64,000 bases of DNA. Source: Bacteroidales bacterium UBA6401 (GTDB lineage Bacteria; Bacteroidota; Bacteroidia; Bacteroidales; UBA932). The notes below the pieces were generated by a model. It ran no database searches, was not told where the DNA came from, and saw only the letters and a program-made list of their open reading frames with translations. Position numbers and translations under genes: made by a program. The DNA lies in NCBI GenBank assembly GCA_002438635.1, contig DJPX01000042.1, forward strand, positions 61,771-125,770, read 5' to 3'. This document shows positions 43,442 through 51,539 of this stretch, piece after piece; position 1 is the stretch's first letter; every line of letters starts with the position of its first letter.

Positions 43442-45613
43442 TTATCCTTTGATTATAGAGTCCAACTCCTGAAGAAGTTGTTCAGGTACTGTGTAATTAT
43501 ATTTTTTAAAGATTGCTATCTCTGTAGATACTTCTTCCAATGATCGTTTTGGGGCTTCCTTTGACGCAGTGGTTTCGATTCCTCTTTTATCATCTATATC
43601 AAAATCCTCATCCACACATCCAGCATCCACCCATTTGAGATAATCTATGTACCATGCAAGGGATAATGTAAGTATATTTCTTCTCTGCTTATTTATTTCA
43701 AAGATTGCCAAGTCGCTATCAAAATCCTGCATATATAATTCCAGAGAATTAATATCATCCATCGAAAGTACGCTTATGTGTTTTGAATTGTACTTGCTCT
43801 TGATAATAGAGTCAACATCATTCTTAAGGCCATTGACTATCTTTTCAATAGTCCCATTTTCAAAGTGTTTCCGTTCAAGATAATACCGAAACTCACGCTC
43901 ATTTGTATAGATATAAATATCTTCTCGAGCAGGGGCTTCAACGAACATCTCTTCATCAGTAGAGGAATGTAGCATCTCAATTTTCTCCTCTCCTTCAGCA
44001 TAATCATTGATATACACCACATTACGTCCTTCTCCTTCTCCAGACATTCCACTAGGTGTATAATCAACCTCTTTACCCTCAAAATGATGACGCCATTTAC
44101 GACTAGCAGACGGGAATCCAAATCTATTATACAAGCCTACATTATCAATAATGATAAGCTTATTCTTTCCATCGGCAGGACGCAAACCTCGACCGACCTG
44201 TTGCAGGAACATCGATAAAGACTTTGTCGGTCGTGCAAGTTGTATAAACTCTACATCAGGACAGTCGAATCCCTCACTGAATATATTAACATTGCATATG
44301 ACGTCAATCTTACCATGTCTAAAATCATTAACCATCTTTTTTCTCTCCTCCACTGGGGTCTTTGAGTCAATAGCAACTGCGCGAACTCCTTTCTCGATAT
44401 ATCTGGAGCAAACATGCACATTATGCTCTCTGTTAATGGTATAGACGATTCCTTTCTTTCCTCGGGCGTATCTAAAATATGAGTCAACTATACCGGCACG
44501 AATTTCATCTCTATCAATCACATTAAGCATAGCAATATCTAAATAATCGCCATCCAATGCAAATTGAGTAATGCTATTTATACCATGCTGAATCTTTGAA
44601 TTCGGTTTAATAGAATAATACTCGTAGTCACACAGCCATCCTTGTCGAATGAAGTTTAATACTGGTTGAGATGTGATTAAATCTTCAAATTCCGGATGAA
44701 AACTTGCGTGATTCATTCTATAAGGAGTGGCCGTTACACCAAGTACTTTTGCTTTTGGAAATTCCATAAGAATTTTTTTATAGCTCTCAGCTTTGACGTG
44801 ATGTGCTTCATCAATGATGATTATGTCAAACTCCTTATCTGACCAGTTGGAAAGTCGTCTAGTAAGTGTCGGGACTGAGCCAATCTGCACAGAATATTTT
44901 TTCTGCTCGCGATTCTTAGACACTATCAGTCCGTGGGCAAGCCCATATTTTAACCCGATATGCTCATCAATCTGATCAATAAGTTCAATTCTATGCGTAA
45001 GTACTAACACCTTTACTACAATCTTTTTCGAAGCCCCCCAATCAAATAAATCTCTGATGATAGAAACGAAAAGACGTGTCTTCCCTGTACCTGTAGGCAT
45101 CTGAAACATAATACTTCGCTTTTGAATCCACATCTTATAGATTTTCTCTTTGGACTCAATCTGATATGGTCGAAGTTGTGTGTCTTTATATGGATTCAAT
45201 TCTGCAAAATTGACCTTATGCTGATTGGCAAATGGTGCCAAATAATTTGCAATTAAGGTCGTGATTATCACCTCAGAGTCTTCCTGGTCACGCATTAAAT
45301 CAAAAAGATCGTCATCTATTAAAATTAGAGTTGATGTAATTTGTTTACAAAATGGCTCACTTCCAATATGTTGAAAAGGCATCGAAACGTTACATACAAA
45401 TGGAGTATTTATCTGTACATACCGATGCCAATTCTTATCGTAGTATAATTTCAAAAGACTGTTATTCTCAATTCGTGGCGAGTTTAAAAAGCCGTCTCTA
45501 ACCAATTCAGTAATGGTTATCAGAAGAATAGCTTTATGTGGAGCTTTAAAACCTCCGGAAGTGCTTACCTTCAATTTAGAAAACTGACTTATATATGTGG
45601 CTAGTGTTGACAT
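43442..45613 (-). CDS. DEAD/DEAH helicase with N-terminal sulfur-binding-like domain
   Basis: 723 aa. Residues 1-130 carry GGFKAPHKAILLITITEL then NWHRYVQINTPFVCNVSMPF, a layout resembling the DNA sulfur-binding domain at the front of ScoMcrA-type restriction enzymes. The superfamily 2 helicase follows: Walker A PTGTGKT (173-179), IIIDEAHH, GVTATPYR, the restart at NIFSEGFDCP and QQVGRGLRP. The C-terminal 200 residues are unassigned and no nuclease motif is evident. This is a candidate type IV-like restriction or DNA-sensing protein near BREX; the N-terminal assignment is tentative. Confidence 0.7.
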   Translation of the reverse strand: MSTLATYISQFSKLKVSTSGGFKAPHKAILLITITELVRDGFLNSPRIENNSLLKLYYDKNWHRYVQINTPFVCNVSMPFQHIGSEPFCKQITSTLILIDDDLFDLMRDQEDSEVIITTLIANYLAPFANQHKVNFAELNPYKDTQLRPYQIESKEKIYKMWIQKRSIMFQMPTGTGKTRLFVSIIRDLFDWGASKKIVVKVLVLTHRIELIDQIDEHIGLKYGLAHGLIVSKNREQKKYSVQIGSVPTLTRRLSNWSDKEFDIIIIDEAHHVKAESYKKILMEFPKAKVLGVTATPYRMNHASFHPEFEDLITSQPVLNFIRQGWLCDYEYYSIKPNSKIQHGINSITQFALDGDYLDIAMLNVIDRDEIRAGIVDSYFRYARGKKGIVYTINREHNVHVCSRYIEKGVRAVAIDSKTPVEERKKMVNDFRHGKIDVICNVNIFSEGFDCPDVEFIQLARPTKSLSMFLQQVGRGLRPADGKNKLIIIDNVGLYNRFGFPSASRKWRHHFEGKEVDYTPSGMSGEGEGRNVVYINDYAEGEEKIEMLHSSTDEEMFVEAPAREDIYIYTNEREFRYYLERKHFENGTIEKIVNGLKNDVDSIIKSKYNSKHISVLSMDDINSLELYMQDFDSDLAIFEINKQRRNILTLSLAWYIDYLKWVDAGCVDEDFDIDDKRGIETTASKEAPKRSLEEVSTEIAIFKKYNYTVPEQLLQELDSIIKG

Positions 45614-45891
45614 ATTATACTACCTGCTATTATTTTAGGTTAAGTATTATTTTACATACTCTTCCAATTTTAGATATTATAGTTTTGAATCACAATTCAT
45701 ATTTTAAATTTGTCCCCATCTAAACAGAGCACGCGCTTAAACAGAAAATAGCAAAAACAAGTTGCCGTTCACCGCCTTGCATTTATTTCCGACCCCAGAA
45801 ACAAACTCCGACATGAATGGCGAAGGCTTCTAAAGGTCATAGAGAACATAGTTGCATTTCTTCGTCCGGGAGCTACGGCAGCATCCGTTCT
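45614..45891. other. Intergenic segment without recognised gene
   Basis: 278 bp between two leftward genes. A 25-codon minus-strand frame exists but matches nothing I recognise. GC content of the right half is higher than of the left half. No promoter box or terminator is clear. Confidence 0.3.
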
Positions 45892-47196
45892 TTAGACGGA
45901 GATGAACATGCTCATATAGAAAGGCAGATAGAGAGTTCCTTTTTCTGATTCAACATTGTTTCCGCTTATTACTATCCTGCGATTTATCTTTTCAGCGAAA
46001 AGGCTTTGAGCCATATCCAGAGATGAATGTTTTTTGTACTCTTTACCGGATTTCACTTCTATAATGGAGATTTTATTGTCCTCGGGGAATACAAAGTCAA
46101 GTTCATGTTTGCTTTTTCTGTCATAATAGTTCAATGATATGCCATGCTTGGTCAATTCACCAGCTATATAGTTTTCGGCAAGAGCTCCTTCATTGACAAA
46201 AATATCACCGGTCAGTACCTTGGTTTGTATATTGTTGAGCATCATGGCACACATCAGCCCGATGTCAACAAAGAAGAGTTTGTACAGCCTTAGATTTTCG
46301 TGCCCAGGGAATGGCAATTCAAATGAGCCGACATTGAAAGAATAGTATGCCAGGCCTGCATCTACCAGCCATTGTGTTGGTTCTCCATATTTACGATGCG
46401 AGGCATTCTTCTCTATTGATGCGAGAATAAATCGCTTGTCTTGTTTGCTCAACTGTCCAGGAATGGCATCAAATACTGATTTTACTAGCATTTTGTCTTT
46501 CCCTGCGTATTTGGATATGTCGTTACGATAACCGGTGAGGATGTCCTTCTGGTTAGTGATGGTTTTATTGAAATCCTCATTGGCAAGATATGTTGCCACC
46601 ACTTCAGGCATGCCCCCGACAATTAGGTATTGGCGATAGCGCTCCATTATCTGCTGATGGAGGAAATCAGGCACGGGACACAGATTCTCATAGCACTCCC
46701 TCAATATACCTATGACATCTTCCCTGATGTTGCAGGCCCACAAAAATTCCTCAAAGTCAAGAGGGAACATGTCCAATTCGTGCTCGAATCCTACTGGGTA
46801 AGACGATACGTCCCCATAGTTTATGCCGAGCAATGAGCCTGATTCTATATAGTCATATTGTCCGTCCTCCACCAAGAATTTTATAGCTGTTCTTGCTTTG
46901 GGGCATGATTGTATTTCATCGAAAAATATCAGAGTGTTGCCTGGCTCCAATGGCCCGAATCCCATAGCCGACAGGTTTATAAGGATGCTTCGGGCATCAA
47001 GATTGCCATCGAATGCCTGTTTTGCCATGGGCATTTGTTCAAAGTTTACTTCTATGAAATTCTTGTAATTCTCTTTAGCGAATTGTCGAACGATAGTGGT
47101 CTTTCCAACCTGTCGTGCGCCTTTAATTAGAAGAGCTTTGTTTGCAGTGTCGTTCTTCCATTTAATTAATTCGCTGATAATCTTTCTGTTGAACAT
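45892..47196 (-). CDS. AAA_14/DUF4143 ATPase
   Basis: 434 aa from the ATG at 47196 (MFNRKIISELIKWKND); the in-frame start at 47250 precedes the likely promoter. AAA_14 ATPase domain with Walker A GARQVGKT and Walker B LIFFDEIQSCP, then a C-terminal DUF4143 domain with an Rpn/PD-(D/E)XK-like core (ELDFVFPE ... IIEVKSGKEY). These proteins are very common in Bacteroidota accessory regions and their role is unknown. A -7 box (TAATTTTG, minus strand 47236-47229) lies 33 bp upstream. Confidence 0.88.
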   Translation of the reverse strand: MFNRKIISELIKWKNDTANKALLIKGARQVGKTTIVRQFAKENYKNFIEVNFEQMPMAKQAFDGNLDARSILINLSAMGFGPLEPGNTLIFFDEIQSCPKARTAIKFLVEDGQYDYIESGSLLGINYGDVSSYPVGFEHELDMFPLDFEEFLWACNIREDVIGILRECYENLCPVPDFLHQQIMERYRQYLIVGGMPEVVATYLANEDFNKTITNQKDILTGYRNDISKYAGKDKMLVKSVFDAIPGQLSKQDKRFILASIEKNASHRKYGEPTQWLVDAGLAYYSFNVGSFELPFPGHENLRLYKLFFVDIGLMCAMMLNNIQTKVLTGDIFVNEGALAENYIAGELTKHGISLNYYDRKSKHELDFVFPEDNKISIIEVKSGKEYKKHSSLDMAQSLFAEKINRRIVISGNNVESEKGTLYLPFYMSMFISV

Positions 47197-47228
47197 ATTC
47201 TTGCAGCTTTTTGCCGGTATTTTATACA

Positions 47229-47236
47229 CAAAATTA
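47229..47236 (-). promoter_or_regulatory. -7 promoter element of the AAA/DUF4143 gene
   Basis: TAATTTTG reading leftwards, 33 bp before the ATG at 47196. Two direct copies of ACAACTTTTTG lie at and just upstream of it. Confidence 0.45.
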
Positions 47237-47291
47237 CAACTTTTTGCCAATAAAATAGCTTACCTCATACAACTTTTTGTTCTTTAGGGTC

Positions 47292-47333
47292 TACTTTTTG
47301 TACCAGACGCAAAAAGTAGTCGCGACTGGTACA
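47292..47333. repeat. Two mutually exclusive hairpins upstream of the AAA/DUF4143 gene
   Basis: Stem A is a perfect 10-bp repeat, CTACTTTTTG (47292-47301) with CAAAAAGTAG (47311-47320). Stem B pairs GTACCAGACGC (47301-47311) with GCGACTGGTAC (47323-47333), 11 bp with one mismatch. They share bases and cannot form together. The element lies 56-97 bp upstream of the promoter box. Confidence 0.55.
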
Positions 47334-47444
47334 TGCGTATTAATTTCCACATGTGGCTTTATTTTCCGTCTCTCCTATTATAGCTATAATACAATTCAAC
47401 TAACCACCACTTATCATCTTTCTATCTAATTAGATTATATATAA

Positions 47445-47978
47445 TTAATCCATGTTCACGATTTTATTTATTTCTTCCGATTTTATCGTTGTAAAAACAT
47501 GTCCAAGTATCCCGAAGGATACCTTGACATTCTTTCCGTCAATTCGAACATATCCCACACTAAAGACAAAGTAGTCCTTTGTAAAGACCTTTGTTTTTAT
47601 AATGCTCAAAATAGACTCATCCATCCCGAACATTTTAGAAAACATCAGCATATAAGCCATATCGTCATCGTCTTCATTGTTATCTGACATTGTAGCCATG
47701 ACCACTTCGACGAACTTCTCTTTGTGCTTCGATGAATTCGGGCAAGTAAGGACCATAATGAAAACTAAGGCAGAGATTACACCTAATAATGTTAAAGACA
47801 CTTTCTTTTTGTGCTTTCTCTTAGTTTCTATATACTTATCAACAGCCTTCTGAAATTCTTCTTCAGCTTCATCTTCTGTAGCTCCAGAATAGGACACTTC
47901 TTCACAAATATCTTTTATATGTCCTTCAAAATGATCGCCCTTCTTTCGAAGGTGTCCATAATAACCTCTATAATACAT
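47445..47978 (-). CDS. HicB-like domain fused to a TM helix and DUF4359-like domain
   Basis: 177 aa. Residues 1-52 (YYRGYYGHLRKKGDHFEGHI, then VSYSGATEDEAEEEFQKAVD) match the partial RNase-H-like fold of HicB antitoxins (PF05534-like). A Lys-rich stop-transfer stretch, one TM helix (about 60-78) and a C-terminal part with TCPNS and late FSVGYVRIDGK/GILGHVFT segments resemble DUF4359. No HicA toxin gene is present. The topology suggests a cytoplasmic HicB-like sensor on an inner-membrane anchor with an extracytoplasmic tail. Function unknown. Confidence 0.6.
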   Translation of the reverse strand: MYYRGYYGHLRKKGDHFEGHIKDICEEVSYSGATEDEAEEEFQKAVDKYIETKRKHKKKVSLTLLGVISALVFIMVLTCPNSSKHKEKFVEVVMATMSDNNEDDDDMAYMLMFSKMFGMDESILSIIKTKVFTKDYFVFSVGYVRIDGKNVKVSFGILGHVFTTIKSEEINKIVNMD

Positions 47979-48027
47979 AATTAGTAAATAAATCTTTTAT
48001 GTCCAGCCTTAAATAAAGTCGAAAAGA

Positions 48028-48375
48028 TCATTTTCTCAATAACGTTATGCCTTCTATTTCCATTGAAATAAAATCTTTATCAACAACACCACGCAAAACA
48101 TCATCGAATCCATCTATGGTTATATACACGTCTGGATAGTGATATTCATATGTCCCCTTCCGAGTAACAGGAGCATATTTTGACGAAACCATTTCCACAG
48201 TCATAAACAAAGTCTCAGAGTAAAACTTAAGATCAATATTAAAAGAAGAACCATCTTGAGTAAATCCACCTCCATACCATTCTGTTCCATCGAGTGTGTT
48301 ACGCAGTGATTTGCTACAATTAGTAAAAGAAAATAATAATAGAATTATAGCAAATAATTTAATTACACGATTCAT
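48028..48375 (-). CDS. Small lipoprotein of unknown function
   Basis: 115 aa with signal peptide and lipobox (MNRVIKLFAIILLLFSFTNC, Cys 20). The body is beta-rich, with the run NIDLKFYSETLFMTVEMVS and IEGITLLRK, like small lipocalin-type Bacteroidota lipoproteins, but no firm family can be named. It is one of four low-GC minus-strand ORFs between the AAA gene and brxL. Confidence 0.6.
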   Translation of the reverse strand: MNRVIKLFAIILLLFSFTNCSKSLRNTLDGTEWYGGGFTQDGSSFNIDLKFYSETLFMTVEMVSSKYAPVTRKGTYEYHYPDVYITIDGFDDVLRGVVDKDFISMEIEGITLLRK

Positions 48376-48443
48376 ATTTGATTATTAGTTAGTTATTATT
48401 TTAAAAATTGTAATCACTTTCTATTAGTCATTATACTTTATGG

Positions 48444-48965
48444 CTATTTAACTTTTCGATTGATTTCCTTCAGTGATATGGATATATTAGCCAATACTTT
48501 CATTATCGACCAATTAACTATTGACATAATTAGAATAACAACGCCCAAACAAAGGCCATAAAGCAAAAAACCATCAATAGAGAATCCAACACATAATAAA
48601 ATTATAAAAATTATTATTCCACATACTAATTCTACCATTGCAGTATTATTTAGCGCATTTTCTGCTCCAATATTTTCTATTGAAGAATCAGATGTCGTTT
48701 GCTCGCCAATGTCTTTTATCAACTTACTGTACTTTAAGACTTCAGCATACTCTTCATCCGATACCTCAATCGGAACCTGCTTTAGTCCATAGTATTTTTG
48801 TTTTTCGACATCCCATTTCTGACAATCCACTGTCCACCTATCTGAAAAAGTCACCATTTTTTTACATATCCCAGCAGATAACAAAACTTTAGCTTTCTCT
48901 TCTAAATTATACTCTTCTATGAGTTGCTTTGACTTTTCAATAAAATCCTGTACTTCCTGATTCAT
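48444..48965 (-). CDS. Hypothetical two-TM membrane protein
   Basis: 173 aa. A charged N-terminal half (about 1-110) with an amphipathic helical start, then a hydrophobic hairpin (MVELVCGIIIFIILLCVGF; LLYGLCLGVVILIMSIVNW), then a short charged tail. No family is recognised. Its leader shares GATTATTAGTT with the lipoprotein gene at 48028-48375, suggesting related regulation. Confidence 0.55.
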   Translation of the reverse strand: MNQEVQDFIEKSKQLIEEYNLEEKAKVLLSAGICKKMVTFSDRWTVDCQKWDVEKQKYYGLKQVPIEVSDEEYAEVLKYSKLIKDIGEQTTSDSSIENIGAENALNNTAMVELVCGIIIFIILLCVGFSIDGFLLYGLCLGVVILIMSIVNWSIMKVLANISISLKEINRKVK

Positions 48966-49049
48966 AATTATTGATTATTAGTTTTAAAATTTACAAAAAT
49001 TCAAATTAAAAGATATTAAGAAACAAGTATCGTTTTACCATACAACATT

Positions 49050-49436
49050 CTATAGTATCATTTTCATCCCAACTGGGTTTTCACTCTGTTTGTTATCCTC
49101 GTTAAGACTTTCCATTAATTCGACATAATCTTCGAACGGCATATAAACTGGAACAGTTTTAGCCACATTTTTTACTGTTATATAACGATAAGTGTCAACC
49201 AAAACGAATGTTCCGTAAATCGGCAATCCATCGTAAAGAAGCTTATCCTTAATTATTACCTTAACCACATTAAAGTTTGCATCTGTACACAATGCAGAAT
49301 TCTCATCTAACGTTTGCAAAACTTTAAGCGAAAGATACTCCTTAGGGACATTACTATATTTAGAATACATCCTCGTCTGAACTGAACACGAGCACAGACA
49401 AGCTAAAACCACTACAAATGTAATTATTTTACTCAT
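49050..49436 (-). CDS. Small lipoprotein of unknown function
   Basis: 128 aa. Signal peptide and lipobox (MSKIITFVVVLACLCSC, Cys 17). The body contains LYDGLPIYGTFVLVDTYRYI and PVYMPFEDYVELMESL and resembles nothing I recognise. It is 69 bp from the end of brxL on the same strand, and could be read with BREX, but no known BREX type includes it. Confidence 0.55.
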   Translation of the reverse strand: MSKIITFVVVLACLCSCSVQTRMYSKYSNVPKEYLSLKVLQTLDENSALCTDANFNVVKVIIKDKLLYDGLPIYGTFVLVDTYRYITVKNVAKTVPVYMPFEDYVELMESLNEDNKQSENPVGMKMIL

Positions 49437-49505
49437 AACATTTTATTTAATAAAACACGCAAAGATACTCATAAATTTTGACAATTTTTGTCAGCTCAAT
49501 CCCCT

Positions 49506-51536
49506 TTATCCCTTCCTATTATACGCCACATTGAATTCTTTACACCTGCGATCTGTCTGGCAAAGGGCATCAAGGCTGAAGCGACCGACCTTATCGTAAA
49601 TGTCCAATCCCCTGCCAAGGCTGATAATCCATCCATTATCCAGATCGATATACCTATCATGATCGGCATTAAAATCATACGAGAACTCTATACCATGCTC
49701 AGAAAGATCGTCTTTAATGTCATCAAATATGTCTATCATCTCCGGAATCTTATCCTCATCATTTTGTGTAGAAAGGTGTATAACAAGTTCCTCCGCATGT
49801 TCGGAGCATCGACGCGCACACTGTACGAACTCCATAAAATTAGCTACCTGATAAGGATGCCTTATGAATGGATCAACCACTATTATCTTACGAGCTGTCT
49901 TAAGATAATCTCCGAAAAGCGATTCATACGAAACTCCCTTTTGATTAAGCCTAATGCTTTTTACAGACGACGCGAGCTCCGGAGCAGGCTCTCTCTTGAC
50001 CTTTTTTTCTATGCCAATTCTCTCGCGCTGCAACCCGTCTTCTCTTTCTCGCCCTTCGTCTTCAGCATTTAAGTTATTCAACTCTTCCAAAGTTCTGACA
50101 CTGTGCTGCTGCCCATTCTGAAGAACCTGATACTCAAATCGTGCAGGTTCAGCACAGAAGGTCTCATCTATTATATAAAGTTGATCCTTAACCCTTTTTC
50201 TACATTCGGCAGCGAAATCGATAATCTCCAATGCCTCCACATCAGAATAAACCCCATCGGGATAAAGCAATTTCATCATCCCAGAAAAAGTTTTACGAAT
50301 AGCTAGATGATCCCTTTCCGAAAGAGAAGCATCGAACTTAACAAACTTTTTAAGTTCTCCGGATCGATCTATCCCCCTCAATTCATGCAGTACAGCAGCG
50401 ATATAATCAGTAATCAACCCATAGCCAGTACTAAAGCTGTCTTTTTTAAGCATTTTAACTTCCCATCCAGGGTTATACAAGTGGATACGATCTAAAAACG
50501 CACCTTTAATAAATGCAGTCGGTATAGATTCGAACAAATGCGAATGCTCGAGCATGTACTCCACTGTATGCTTGGTATTACCCACAAAGCTGATCGAAGC
50601 GCTAGCCTCATGTGGATTACCTCCACGGTTAAAGGATTTATTGGCCAAGTAATTCTGCATGGTATCGATTAGCACAGGATCCACCGACTTGCCTTTTTGC
50701 TGCTCGAATTCATCCCATGCCACAACATCCCAATACCCCACAAGCCCCAGAATCTCTTTATTTCCAGACATTTTCACAAATAGCCGTGCCGAAGTAACAT
50801 CACCTCCACTTACTAGCACACCATAAGGCGAAAGCTCCTGAAATACATGCGATTTACCTGTTCCTTTCGGGCCAAGTTCTATGAAATTGAAATTATTCTC
50901 TATATGCGGCATCAAACGGGCCAATACGATAAACTTCTCCCTTCGATTAAGCTTTTCTGGATTAAGTCCTATAGTATGCACTAAAAAATCCATCCATTCG
51001 CCAGTAGTAAATTTAGAGCGCTGGGCGATATAATCATTAATGTTCACATTTGATATCTGGATAGGCTTAAGAGTCTGTATTTCCCAATGCATCCTTACAT
51101 CTTCTCCCGGAATATACCCTATGGTTACTATGCACCACACGCCATTGCCAGAAAGGAGCTTTTCATTAGCAGTTACATAATTTGTCGCAATCGGAATACC
51201 TGCCAATCCCAAATTGGCAAACGATGCCACATAGCAGTCCATGCGCTCATTAAGACTGACCGACACCTTATCGATGACGCGATACTTCCCCGCCTCGTGA
51301 ATTTTACCTTTAACTATTTCTGCATCAGCACGATTAACATAATTATTCCGTATGACACTCTTTACCTTTTCAAGGCCTTCTTCTATTATCTGTTCATTGT
51401 CGGAGGCACAATATTGGCCTAAAAGATACTCAAGCACATAAGTAGGCACTGGCAGATTTCCCTTCACTTGAAATGCCAAATCTTTTCTTACCACCTTTCC
51501 TTGAAAGGCATCCATTATCTTATCTTGAAGTGTCAT
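49506..51536 (-). CDS. brxL: BrxL-type AAA+ protein with MITD1-like C-terminal domain
   Basis: 676 aa, last gene of the BREX operon. Residues about 1-460 match the BrxL AAA+ core: Walker A GPKGTGKS (222-229), Walker B VVAWDEFE (271-278), and ERDHLAIRKTFSGMMKLL near the C-terminal lobe. Residues 535-673 do not resemble Lon protease. They match the phospholipase-D-like C-terminal domain of eukaryotic MITD1: VDPFIRHPYQ (554-563), HLSTQND, and HDRYIDLDNGWIISLGRGLD (626-645). A charged linker (485-525) separates them. BrxL is implicated in DNA binding and phage restriction in other BREX systems. It starts 3 bp after pglZ. Confidence 0.8.
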   Translation of the reverse strand: MTLQDKIMDAFQGKVVRKDLAFQVKGNLPVPTYVLEYLLGQYCASDNEQIIEEGLEKVKSVIRNNYVNRADAEIVKGKIHEAGKYRVIDKVSVSLNERMDCYVASFANLGLAGIPIATNYVTANEKLLSGNGVWCIVTIGYIPGEDVRMHWEIQTLKPIQISNVNINDYIAQRSKFTTGEWMDFLVHTIGLNPEKLNRREKFIVLARLMPHIENNFNFIELGPKGTGKSHVFQELSPYGVLVSGGDVTSARLFVKMSGNKEILGLVGYWDVVAWDEFEQQKGKSVDPVLIDTMQNYLANKSFNRGGNPHEASASISFVGNTKHTVEYMLEHSHLFESIPTAFIKGAFLDRIHLYNPGWEVKMLKKDSFSTGYGLITDYIAAVLHELRGIDRSGELKKFVKFDASLSERDHLAIRKTFSGMMKLLYPDGVYSDVEALEIIDFAAECRKRVKDQLYIIDETFCAEPARFEYQVLQNGQQHSVRTLEELNNLNAEDEGREREDGLQRERIGIEKKVKREPAPELASSVKSIRLNQKGVSYESLFGDYLKTARKIIVVDPFIRHPYQVANFMEFVQCARRCSEHAEELVIHLSTQNDEDKIPEMIDIFDDIKDDLSEHGIEFSYDFNADHDRYIDLDNGWIISLGRGLDIYDKVGRFSLDALCQTDRRCKEFNVAYNRKG

Positions 51537-51539
51537 ATA

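Noticed and set aside
47445..47978. HicAB toxin-antitoxin module
   Set aside because: No HicA toxin gene in either direction; the HicB-like domain is part of a membrane protein.
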